DNA from: Oxalobacteraceae bacterium
GTDB taxonomy: Bacteria; Pseudomonadota; Gammaproteobacteria; Burkholderiales; Burkholderiaceae_D
Assembly (NCBI GenBank): GCA_947464955.1
Contig: CANHZI010000024.1
Span: 1-36,746 of the forward strand
DNA: 36,746 nucleotides
Reading direction: 5' to 3'
The notes under the pieces are model-generated. The model ran no database searches. It saw only the letters and a list, made by a program, of their open reading frames with translations, and had not been told where the DNA came from. Shown piece after piece: positions 26,181-33,971 of this stretch (its first letter is position 1; each line of letters opens with the position of its first letter). The translations under genes were made by a program, and so were the position numbers.

Positions 26181-26915
26181 ATGTGGAAACAGTTCGTCCC
26201 ACGAGCGCTCGTACTATGTGCCCTCAGCGCAAGCTGGCAGAACATTCACGCGGCAGAACCGCTCAAGCTCTTATACGAAACCCGCGAACCGTTTGTTTTT
26301 AAAGATCCCCAAGGAAAAATAACTGGCGTAATCGCGGAAACAGTTGCACGCGCACTCTCTAAGTCCAACATTCGCTTCGAGTGGGTAGAAACGCCATTTA
26401 AGCGTCAATTGAGCGTAATCGAACGCAATGACCAAAGTAGTTGTGCCGTGGGCCTATTTAAAAATTCTGAGCGCAGTCGCTACGCGAAGTTTTCTGAAGC
26501 AATTTTTCATGATCAGGATCGCCCATCGATCATGCTAACCCATCGTGACTTGAAATTACCGCCGTCACTCGATTTACTACAAGCATTGACTCAAAGCGGC
26601 GGACGCTTACTTAAGAAAGAAACCGCTTCTTACGGCCAGACCATAGATGATGCGATTGCCAAGTCTGGGGTTCAAATCGTGACTACCACAGCAGAATCAC
26701 GCAATATGGCCAAGATGATCGTCGCTCGCCGGGCAGACTTTATATTTGTGTCAGTAGAAGAAGCACAACAATTAATCAAAACCATCCCAAATGGAGAGCA
26801 ACTCTACATCTATACGCCAAGCGGCATGCCGCAAGTGCAGGATCGCTACCTGATGTGCACTCAACGCGTACCAGAAGATTTGCTCAAACGTTTTAATCAG
26901 TCGATTTCATTCTGA
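26181..26915 (+). CDS. Periplasmic substrate-binding protein of the SBP_bac_3 type
   Basis: 244 residues with a signal peptide ending HAA|EP. The opening LKLLYETREPFVFKDPQGKITGVIAETVARAL is the usual first strand-helix of family-3 binding proteins, and VGLFKNSERSRYAKFSEAIF matches the next conserved block. No permease or ATPase gene follows, so this is an orphan; such proteins occur as sensors or partners of remote transporters. AAGGA lies 8 nt before the ATG. The next gene (Rid-like) starts 28 nt later in the same direction, with its own AGGA. Confidence 0.82.
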   Translation: MWKQFVPRALVLCALSASWQNIHAAEPLKLLYETREPFVFKDPQGKITGVIAETVARALSKSNIRFEWVETPFKRQLSVIERNDQSSCAVGLFKNSERSRYAKFSEAIFHDQDRPSIMLTHRDLKLPPSLDLLQALTQSGGRLLKKETASYGQTIDDAIAKSGVQIVTTTAESRNMAKMIVARRADFIFVSVEEAQQLIKTIPNGEQLYIYTPSGMPQVQDRYLMCTQRVPEDLLKRFNQSISF

Positions 26916-26943
26916 ATCGTATTCACAACACTAAAGGAAACTC

Positions 26944-27330
26944 ATGCCCCGTCAACGCATTAGCTCAGGCTCCACCTTCGAAGAAACCATAGGCTATTCA
27001 CGGGCCGTCGTTCATGAAAACTGGGTCTTTGTTTCTGGCACGACTGGCTTTGACTATAGCAATATGACGATTGCCGATGACATTGTGACCCAAACTGATC
27101 AATGTCTACGCAATATCGCCGCAGCCTTAGAACAAGCAGGCTCGAGTTTAGCTGATGTGGTGCGGGTCAATTATGTAGTGCCGAATGCCGATGAGTTTCC
27201 GCTTTGCTGGCCGACCTTGCGCCAGTATTTCGGCGAAGTTCGCCCTGCAGCCATGATGATTTCAGCAGGCTTGGCCGACCCGCGCATGAAGATAGAAATT
27301 GAAGTGACGGCCATCAAAGCTTCTGCCTAA
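26944..27330 (+). CDS. Rid family (YjgF/YER057c/UK114) protein lacking the catalytic arginine
   Basis: 128 residues: NWVFVSGTTGFD, QTDQCLRNIAAALEQAGSSLADVVRVNYVV and a C-terminal KIEIEVTAIKA mark the Rid fold, which forms trimers. In RidA the deaminase arginine sits in a PxRS motif before the last strands; here the block reads RPAAMMISAGL, with Ala in that place. Subfamilies without the arginine generally lack imine deaminase activity. AGGA 5 nt before the ATG. Probably cotranscribed with the preceding binding protein. Confidence 0.88.
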   Translation: MPRQRISSGSTFEETIGYSRAVVHENWVFVSGTTGFDYSNMTIADDIVTQTDQCLRNIAAALEQAGSSLADVVRVNYVVPNADEFPLCWPTLRQYFGEVRPAAMMISAGLADPRMKIEIEVTAIKASA

Positions 27331-27407
27331 AACGCGATGAATGAAGGCATCGCTGGATTTCGGGTGTAAACTAGCGACTTGGTTCACAAACACAAGAAGT
27401 GCAAGAC

Positions 27408-27890
27408 ATGAAATTTGAACATCTCGTTGAAATCAACGATCTAGAGAATCCGATGATCGAGGTCATCACCCGCGAGCAACTGTGGCGCGGTTTAGTGCTG
27501 CGTGCCGAGTCGCCCAAGATGTTTATTTCTTACATCGATCAATGCGCAATTACGGATCGCACAGAAGTATCGATGACGCGCGAAATTCAATATGGCAATT
27601 TGCTCGTCACCGATCATGTCAGCATGGTGCATAACGATTACGTGCATTATCAAGTACCTGCACAAAATGAAATTCCACCCTCATCACTGCGCATGACGAT
27701 AGAAGAACCTGAACCTGAGCGCTTGTTCGTGCGCTTCTGCTATGAAGATGCACACACAGCAGAAGAGGACGAAGCCAATGAAATGTATGATGATTATCGC
27801 CGTTCCGCCTATCACGAGGCTGATGTTGATACCATACGCGTCATTCGCGAATTAGCCGAAGGCGGCCTACTCAACGCCCTCATAAACTAA
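27408..27890 (+). CDS. DUF1857 (AtaL-like, SRPBCC-type) protein
   Basis: 160 residues. The start KFEHLVEINDLENPMIEVITREQLWRGL resembles the DUF1857 family, followed by VSMTREIQYGN, MTIEEPEPERLFVRFCYE and a C-terminal helix (DTIRVIRELAEGGLL). The fold is expected to be a START/SRPBCC hydrophobic pocket; no reaction is established to my knowledge. I chose ATG 27408 (AAGAAG upstream) over GTG 27399. It lies 77 nt after the Rid gene. Confidence 0.72.
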   Translation: MKFEHLVEINDLENPMIEVITREQLWRGLVLRAESPKMFISYIDQCAITDRTEVSMTREIQYGNLLVTDHVSMVHNDYVHYQVPAQNEIPPSSLRMTIEEPEPERLFVRFCYEDAHTAEEDEANEMYDDYRRSAYHEADVDTIRVIRELAEGGLLNALIN

Positions 27891-27965
27891 GCGACAATAA
27901 TTGACGGACCTTTGGCAATCCTTGCGCAACACAGCCCATCACCTTATACCGATTGAAAGCAACCT

Positions 27966-29012
27966 ATGTCTACTACACCAGCACCCTTCCTCGCTAAGAA
28001 GCTCAAACGCAAACAGTTCGCCTGCACAGGTGATGCCCATATCCAAGGGGATCTGCAAATCACCAACCAAGTGATCGTCGGTGGTGATTTGTTGGTTGAC
28101 GGTCACCTCGAAGCGGAAGAAGTATTTTGCCTCGGTAAGTTGACCGTTACCGGCGACATTCGCGTGCAATCTTTGTACGTAGGTCAGGCACTCGATTGCG
28201 CCGGTGATATCGATGTGGAACACATGCTTAAGACGGGTGCGAATGCCGAATGGATGGCGCGCCTGTTAGAGTTTGATCAAGCTAAACCTGCCAAAGACGG
28301 CAGCTCTTTCATCGATAAACTGGTACACCCCAGTATCTTGAAACGGGACGCCCACCACGAGACTTTCGGTGGCTACGGCGACATCCAAGTGCTCGGCTAT
28401 CTCGCTTGTGACGTCTTAGATTGCCATGGCAATGTACAACTCGACGACGTACTTGATGTCGGTGAAATTCAATACGTCGGTGGCCACTTGAGCGCAATTG
28501 CGATTGCCGCCGATGGTGACATCAACATCAAAGGTGAATTGTTCTCAGAAACCGATATTGCCGTCCATGGCGGTATCTACGTCGGCGAAATTATTTGCCA
28601 AGGCAATCTGCAAGCAGACTCTATCCATAGCAATGGCGACATCAGCGCCTGGGGCAGCATTCGCGCTGTCGGCCAGATCACTAGCCTCAACGGCGAAATC
28701 CACAGCGGTCGTTGGATCGCAACTAAAGGCACGATCTACGCAGCGAAATACATCAAAGCGGGTGAAGCGGTCGTGGCAGAAAAAGGCCTGACCTGCGGTG
28801 CCGACTACGGCATCCTCGCGGCAACCACCATGAAACGTTCCTTGTGGGAAGAACGCGGCTACGTCTCAGCACCAACCAAACCGAAATTGCTGTTATCAGG
28901 TAAATTCGTTGAAGGTAAAAAGCTCAAGCATATCGACAGCTTGGAAAAGAAACGTGACTGGGAACTCGACTGGGAAGTACCACGTCGTTTGGCGCGGGAT
29001 ATGATTAACTGA
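27966..29012 (+). CDS. Bactofilin-like polymer-forming beta-helix protein
   Basis: 348 residues built of short strands with a turn about every 6-20 residues: GDAHIQGDLQITNQVIVGGDLLVDG, KLTVTGDIRVQSLYVG, then after a ~60-residue helical insert GDIQVLGYLACDVLDCHGNVQL and many GDI/GNL/GEI turns up to about residue 280. This is the right-handed beta-helix pattern of bactofilins, but twice their usual length and interrupted. The C-terminal ~60 residues are charged and probably helical. No signal peptide or membrane helix, so cytosolic. Function unknown. The stop overlaps the next start (TGATG), suggesting coupled translation. Confidence 0.65.
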   Translation: MSTTPAPFLAKKLKRKQFACTGDAHIQGDLQITNQVIVGGDLLVDGHLEAEEVFCLGKLTVTGDIRVQSLYVGQALDCAGDIDVEHMLKTGANAEWMARLLEFDQAKPAKDGSSFIDKLVHPSILKRDAHHETFGGYGDIQVLGYLACDVLDCHGNVQLDDVLDVGEIQYVGGHLSAIAIAADGDINIKGELFSETDIAVHGGIYVGEIICQGNLQADSIHSNGDISAWGSIRAVGQITSLNGEIHSGRWIATKGTIYAAKYIKAGEAVVAEKGLTCGADYGILAATTMKRSLWEERGYVSAPTKPKLLLSGKFVEGKKLKHIDSLEKKRDWELDWEVPRRLARDMIN

Positions 29013-29437
29013 TGATGCTCACGACTGGCGAGTATCGGTTTACGTCCTCTCTGTTTCAAATCGAAGCAGGAGAGGAATCAGAAACAAACCCGCAATGCTT
29101 CGGAAAGGCACTCGCCCAGTGGATGCTATCTCAACTCAAAACCAATGGTCTTTCGATTACCGAAGAGATCGTTGCGGAAGATTGGGGTTGGTTGGTGATG
29201 GTGAGCCGCAAGCCATTTCAGTTTTGGGTGGGCTGTGTGAGTCAAAAGGACGATGACTATAAAAGTATTCCGAATGCTTGGTGCGTTGTCGTTGGCACTG
29301 AACCTAGTCTCATACAGTCAATATTCAAAGCACAAGAGATCCAGGACACTCTGGCAGATCTAAACTCAAGAGTTGAGGAAATTTTACAATCGAGCACCGA
29401 GATATTTGATCTCCATTTCCACCGCACCACAACTTGA
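29012..29437 (+). CDS. Small unknown protein translationally coupled to the beta-helix gene
   Basis: 141 residues, no signal or membrane helix. ATG 29012 shares its first base with the preceding stop; ATG 29015 is an alternative. Visible features are GEYRFTSSLFQIEAGEE near the start, a central EDWGWLVMV, FWVGCVSQ, and a C-terminal helix (TLADLNSRVEEILQ). The alternating strands suggest an alpha/beta domain of the type common in small immunity-like or accessory proteins, but I cannot name the family. Coupling implies it acts with the beta-helix protein. Confidence 0.6.
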   Translation: MMLTTGEYRFTSSLFQIEAGEESETNPQCFGKALAQWMLSQLKTNGLSITEEIVAEDWGWLVMVSRKPFQFWVGCVSQKDDDYKSIPNAWCVVVGTEPSLIQSIFKAQEIQDTLADLNSRVEEILQSSTEIFDLHFHRTTT

Positions 29438-30018
29438 GAAGAATCGTAAGCCGATTGATAACAGTTCGTGCTTTCTTGTCCTGATGCTGGTTGACGACTA
29501 ATTAATTTCAACTTCATCATATAAAGAGTTAGATCAACATTGTCACTCTAACCACAAAAATCAAAATTTCCCACAGTAAAAAGCACGACCGTCCAAACAA
29601 AATACCGTTCCATTTTTGCCACGAAAAATACCAGTTAGAGTATTTATTCTAATTTTTACTCTCAGCCGCAAAAACTCCCAATGCCAGAGGGCAGACCAGT
29701 CTATTTTCCTTTCTTTTCTTCCCGCAGTTTGAAAACACGATGTCATTTTGTAATTGAATTGTCACATCGCTGTGTCAGGCTTCGTTTGTTTGCAAAACAA
29801 ACATATAAAGAGTATTGATTTCAGGCAAAAAAAGCAGCTCGAAAGCGAGCACCCAATGCATCCTGGGCGATACCGAAAAAATTTTTATAACTAGAAATGG
29901 CGATTCAGCGCTGCGCATAAACACGATTTATTCGTCTTGGCGCTGCGTCATCAGTTCGCAAAGACCATGTTTGGTGCGGGACACACTGCCCACACCAAAA
30001 CATGTGGGAGAGGAAACC
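29438..30018. other. Long AT-rich intergenic region and structured leader
   Basis: 581 nt without a convincing gene. The first half is AT-rich. A perfect dyad GTTTGTTT gca AAACAAAC (29784-29802) may be an operator. From about 29837 a series of hairpins (listed separately) leads to the start of the PHP gene. The open frame from 29815 gives no family-like sequence before 30019 and is probably not translated. Confidence 0.55.
29837..30004 (+). ncRNA. Candidate structured 5' leader RNA
   Basis: Hairpins in order: GCTCG/CGAGC with a 4-nt loop (29837-29850), CCCA/TGGG (29852-29867), CAGCGC/GCGCTG (29906-29945) and a ~14-bp stem CATGTTTGGTG(C)GGG/CCC(A)CACCAAAACATG (29966-30004) that ends just before the GGGAGAGGA ribosome site. 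The pattern fits no riboswitch class that I can name; it might regulate translation of the downstream gene. Confidence 0.35.
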
Positions 30019-32814
30019 ATGATTCACCTGAAGAATATCCGGCGCAAGTCCGGAGCAGTTTGCTTGTTCGCGCTCAGCGCACTGACTTTCACCGCAAGTT
30101 CCACTGTTTATGCGGCAATCACAGACCATCACGAATTCGAAGCCAGCTTACACGTGCCTTACCGTGCGGCCGCGAATGCAAGAGCCGGCGATGAGTCCCG
30201 CACTTTTACTCTGGACTTCAGTTTTCCGCACAATCAAAAGGAACAGACAGTCGCTTGGAAGCTCGAACTGCTGACGCCCAGTGGACGCGTTGTGCAAACT
30301 TGGAACGGTGCAGAAAAATTACTAAAGCAAGCTGTTCTAAAACAAATCTACTGGGCCGGCCGTACCGCAGCGAATGCTAACGCACTGCCGGATGGTGTTT
30401 ATCAATTACGCTTAACTGCCGCCGCGGTTGAAACGAAGGAAGTCTTAGGCGCGACCAGAAAACCAGTTCCGCAATTGGTCAATGAGGTCTTGCTCCACAA
30501 TAAAGCAGAAGTCACAGAGCAATCTTGGCCTATGCAAGTTGGTGTAGCCAACCAGGTCGCGATGCCAGCCTTCGCGCCAATGAACACTGGCAAGAGCCCA
30601 CGTCAGATGAGTGCGCCACCGGCGGCAAAGACGACAATGGCACCTGCCGTCCCTGCCACAAACTCACTGCCATATACGGTTTACTATGGTAACTTGCACA
30701 GCCAAACCAACCATAGCGATGGTGGTGGCAACTTAAGCTCTTGTACTGGCGCACAGAATCCACAATCCGCGGCATTTGGCCCGACGGATGCTTACCAATA
30801 TGCGTTGAATCGTGGCCTCGATTTCTTGATGACCTCAGAGCACAACCACATGTACGACGGCTCTGACGCCACCAACGCTAGTGCGAACCCTGTCACTGCG
30901 AAGAATCTTTACCAATCAGGTTTGACAGCAGCCAGTAGCTTCAATTCCAGCCACCCTAACTTCTTGGGTATCTATGGCATGGAATGGGGTGTGATCAATA
31001 ACGGCGGTCACATGAATATTTTCAACGCGAATGAATTATTGGGTTGGGAATACAACAGCAGCAGCCAACTGATCGCTGATACTTTAACGACTAAAGGTGA
31101 CTATGCTGCGCTCTACACCTTGATGCGTCAACGTGGCTGGATTGGTCAATTCAATCATCCTGCAACCAGCGGTCAGTTCCAAGTCAATGGCGTTCCACTG
31201 GCCTATACCGCTGACGGTGACCAAGCGATGGTGGCTTGTGAGGTATTAAACACCTCTGCTTTCTCCACCAACACCACTGAAACAGAAACCGGTCGCAGCA
31301 GTTATGAATCTGCTTGCAACAAAGCTCTGGAAGCGGGTTACCACGTTGCCTTCACGACCAACCAAGATAACCATTGCGCGAACTGGGGAGCTTCCTACAC
31401 CAACCGCAATGGCGTCTTGATTCCGAATGGTCTTCCGCTCAACAACGCCAATTTTATCGCTGCTTTGAAAGCACGTCGCATGTTTGCGACCATGGATAAG
31501 AATTCGCAATTGGTATTGACTGCGAATGGCCGCATGATGGGCGAACGCTTCAGCAATTCTGGTGCTTTGACTTTAACGACGAATTTCGCCAACAGCGCAG
31601 GACGTACTGTCAGCACTGTCCAAATTTTCGAAGGTGTACCAGGCCGTAATGGCACTGTCACTCAGTTGAGCAATACAGCGGTGACAACAATTACTCCAGC
31701 ATCTGGCGAACACTTCTACTATGCCAAAGTGACGCAAGATGACGGCAAGATCTTGTGGTCAGCACCGATCTGGGTGAGCCAAGGCACAAGCGCAGGCGAC
31801 ACCACGGCACCGACTGTAACAGCAACAGAAACAGGCACCAGCGGCACAATTACCTTGAATGCGACAGCGAGCGACAATGTTGGCGTGAGCAAAGTGGAAT
31901 TCTATGTGGATACCGTGTTGAAAGGTACAGCAACAACTGCACCTTACAGTTTAGCGCTCAACTCGACGACATTAACCAACGGCACACACAGCTATATCGC
32001 AAAAGCCTACGATGCAGCGAACAATATGGGAAGTTCAAGCCCAGTGAGCTTTAGCATCAACAATCCTGTTGCTGATACTACCGCACCGACCGTCAGCGCC
32101 AGCGAGACTGGCGGCAGCGGCACCATTACTTTGAGTGCGACGGCGAGCGACAACGTTGGTGTCAGCAAGGTGGAACTATATGTCGACGGCAGTTTGAAAT
32201 CGACCTTGACCAGCGCTCCTTACAGTACAACATTGAATTCGACGACACTGGCCAACGGCAGCCATACTTTGGTCGCCAAAGCCTACGATGCAGCCAACAA
32301 CATCGGCACCTCATCGAGCGTAGCGTTCAGCATCAACAACACAGTATCGAAACAATTGATCTTGAACGGTGGTTTTGAAAGTGGCGCCACTTCTTGGACT
32401 GCAACAAGTGGCGTGATCAGCAATGACACCACACAAGCATCACGTGCGGGTACTTACAAAGCCTGGCTCAATGGTTACGGTGCGGCACATGTCGATAGTT
32501 TGTATCAACAAATTACGATTCCAAGTACAAGCACTTCAACCACCTTGAATTTCTGGTTGAAAGTTGTGTCAGATGAAACCACGACGACACAGGCCTACGA
32601 CACGCTGGCAGTTCAAATTCGTAATAGCAGTGGCACCGTGCTCAGTACACTTGCGACTTACTCCAACTTGAACAAAGGCACGACCTACATCAGCAAGTCT
32701 TTCGACTTGAGTGCTTATAAAGGTCAAACAATACGTATCTACTTCTTGGGAACTGAAGGATCGGTCACAGCGACATCGTTCTTGATCGATGATGTCAGTG
32801 TCGTCACACAGTAA
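30019..32814 (+). CDS. Secreted PHP-domain protein with two Ig-like repeats and a C-terminal jelly-roll-like domain
   Basis: 931 residues; ATG 30019 has GGGAGAGGA upstream and starts a signal peptide (LFALSALTFTASSTVYA|AI). An N-terminal beta domain with FlgD-like strands (KLELLTPSGRVVQTW...YWAGR) covers ~30-150. A PHP-type metal hydrolase follows: YYGNLHSQTNHSDG (H227, H232, D234), TSEHNH, GMEWG, GGHMNIF, FNHP and QDNH supply metal ligands. Two 92-residue Ig repeats (31798-32073, 32074-32349) come next, then a jelly-roll carbohydrate-binding-like domain (LILNGGFESG...FLIDDVSVV). It is probably a secreted or surface phosphoesterase-like enzyme; the substrate is unknown. No LPxTG or PEP-CTERM tail is seen. 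Confidence 0.82.
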   Translation: MIHLKNIRRKSGAVCLFALSALTFTASSTVYAAITDHHEFEASLHVPYRAAANARAGDESRTFTLDFSFPHNQKEQTVAWKLELLTPSGRVVQTWNGAEKLLKQAVLKQIYWAGRTAANANALPDGVYQLRLTAAAVETKEVLGATRKPVPQLVNEVLLHNKAEVTEQSWPMQVGVANQVAMPAFAPMNTGKSPRQMSAPPAAKTTMAPAVPATNSLPYTVYYGNLHSQTNHSDGGGNLSSCTGAQNPQSAAFGPTDAYQYALNRGLDFLMTSEHNHMYDGSDATNASANPVTAKNLYQSGLTAASSFNSSHPNFLGIYGMEWGVINNGGHMNIFNANELLGWEYNSSSQLIADTLTTKGDYAALYTLMRQRGWIGQFNHPATSGQFQVNGVPLAYTADGDQAMVACEVLNTSAFSTNTTETETGRSSYESACNKALEAGYHVAFTTNQDNHCANWGASYTNRNGVLIPNGLPLNNANFIAALKARRMFATMDKNSQLVLTANGRMMGERFSNSGALTLTTNFANSAGRTVSTVQIFEGVPGRNGTVTQLSNTAVTTITPASGEHFYYAKVTQDDGKILWSAPIWVSQGTSAGDTTAPTVTATETGTSGTITLNATASDNVGVSKVEFYVDTVLKGTATTAPYSLALNSTTLTNGTHSYIAKAYDAANNMGSSSPVSFSINNPVADTTAPTVSASETGGSGTITLSATASDNVGVSKVELYVDGSLKSTLTSAPYSTTLNSTTLANGSHTLVAKAYDAANNIGTSSSVAFSINNTVSKQLILNGGFESGATSWTATSGVISNDTTQASRAGTYKAWLNGYGAAHVDSLYQQITIPSTSTSTTLNFWLKVVSDETTTTQAYDTLAVQIRNSSGTVLSTLATYSNLNKGTTYISKSFDLSAYKGQTIRIYFLGTEGSVTATSFLIDDVSVVTQ
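31798..32349 (+). repeat. Tandem 276-bp repeat encoding two Ig-like domains
   Basis: Two consecutive in-frame units of exactly 92 codons, both opening DTTAPTV and sharing TASDNVGVSKVE.YVD, NSTTL.NG.H and AKAYDAANN. They differ at many synonymous and some replacement sites, so the duplication is not recent. Confidence 0.9.
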
Positions 32815-32856
32815 ATCAAGCAGTAAATCGATTAGTGCTTAGAAGTTAAAGCAAAA

Positions 32857-32890
32857 TGAAAAAGGCTCGCAAATTAGCGAGCCTTTTTCA
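32857..32890. terminator. Strong bidirectional Rho-independent terminator
   Basis: Perfect 14-bp stem TGAAAAAGGCTCGC/GCGAGCCTTTTTCA with a 6-nt loop, with T5 runs on both strands, between convergent genes. Confidence 0.93.
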
Positions 32891-32911
32891 TCGTTAGGAC
32901 TGCACTTAGAT

Positions 32912-33805
32912 TCAATGCGCACTTGGATGAAACCACAAAGAGGCGTCTTGCAAAGGCGTTTCTTTGGGTAGCAGATGGTTTTTCATTTCTATCAGTCGAC
33001 GATGTTTGAGATTGAGTTGCTCGATCGCGCGCGCATTGTACTTCCAAAAAATCGCATCAAAACTGCCGTCTTTCAACATGGTACGTATGCCCGTTTCCAA
33101 CCTACGATGCAGTTGCGGCTGATTCTTAGAGACAAACAAATAGTCAGGCCAAGGATAGTGGATCAGTAAGCTTTTTTCGATCACAAGCTTGCTCCCCTCC
33201 TCTTGTGCTCGAGCTAATGATTTTGCTGCTTCGTTAATTCCCATTGGCAGAAAATCAAAGCGGCCATAACTTAACATCCGGAACAAATTACTATATTTGG
33301 CTTCGACCACTGCGATACCATTGGCCTGATACAGGCGACCATCATCCCAGCCGACTCCCTGCCCGATACTATACTTTCGCAAGTCAGCCAAGCGCTGCAC
33401 CTTTTGCATCGCATCTTGCTTGTCCTCGACAATCAGGGCCACCCGATATCCAAGCAAGCCTTTGCGCAAAGGCACGCGTATCGGCAGCAGGAGTTTTTCT
33501 TTTTCTACCGTGGTCGAAGTCCAAATCACCGATAACTCACCAGCATCAAGACTGGCTCTCGCCCTACGCCCATTCATGAATACTTTGGATGGCATCAGTT
33601 CAAAAGGACCAAATTGGTCGGTAGTCTTTTCGAGCGCTGTTTTCAGAATCTCTTTGATATCAGCATAGCGATCTTCATCTTTGTCCTCGTCAGCTGGATA
33701 GATCACGCGCGTCACTGAAGCTTGAGGCTGTTGAGCAGTCACTGGCGAAGCCAAGGCTACATAGGCGACACACCATATCGAGAAAAATGTCAGTGAGATT
33801 TTCAT
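32912..33805 (-). CDS. Periplasmic substrate-binding-like protein
   Basis: 297 residues with a signal peptide (SIWCVAYVALASPVTA|QQ). The body follows the type-2 binding-protein plan: VTRVIYPADEDKDEDRYADI, then KGLLGYRVALIVEDKQ, LRKYSIGQGVGWDD, FRMLSYGRFDFLPMGINEA and a C-terminal helix pair ending GSFDAIFWKYN. No transporter genes are nearby. The N-terminal PADEDKDEDRY segment is highly acidic. It may be a receptor part of a signalling system, perhaps with the neighbouring kinase (inference from position only; they are separated by a terminator). The ribosome site is weak. Confidence 0.72.
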   Translation of the reverse strand: MKISLTFFSIWCVAYVALASPVTAQQPQASVTRVIYPADEDKDEDRYADIKEILKTALEKTTDQFGPFELMPSKVFMNGRRARASLDAGELSVIWTSTTVEKEKLLLPIRVPLRKGLLGYRVALIVEDKQDAMQKVQRLADLRKYSIGQGVGWDDGRLYQANGIAVVEAKYSNLFRMLSYGRFDFLPMGINEAAKSLARAQEEGSKLVIEKSLLIHYPWPDYLFVSKNQPQLHRRLETGIRTMLKDGSFDAIFWKYNARAIEQLNLKHRRLIEMKNHLLPKETPLQDASLWFHPSAH

Positions 33806-33890
33806 GGCGAATATGAATTGATGGCAAGCATTGACCTTGCTTTGGCTGTTTCAGGCATTGTGCGCCAACAATTCACCACTCACAAAACAA

Positions 33891-33928
33891 AACGGTGTGC
33901 TATCCACCTCAGGTGATAGCACACCGTT
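33891..33928 (-). terminator. Rho-independent terminator of the acyl-ACP reductase-like operon
   Basis: Stem of ~18 bp with one bulge (AACGGTGTGCTATC...ACCT / AGGTGATAGCACACCGTT). On the - strand it is followed by a T-rich tail (TTGTTTTG), 43 nt after the stop. Confidence 0.82.
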
Positions 33929-33971
33929 CAAAAAACGACAGACTCTTATTATTGTTGTATCAAATCAAAAC

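Noticed and set aside
29825-29885. c-di-GMP (GEMM) riboswitch
   Set aside because: A small hairpin after GGCAAA looked promising given the c-di-GMP context, but the conserved GACGCAAAGCC-type part and the second domain are missing.
29815-30018. Extended N-terminus for the PHP protein
   Set aside because: The frame is open, but it starts with TTG, covers strong hairpins, and would bury the signal peptide 68 residues inside; ATG 30019 has a good ribosome site.
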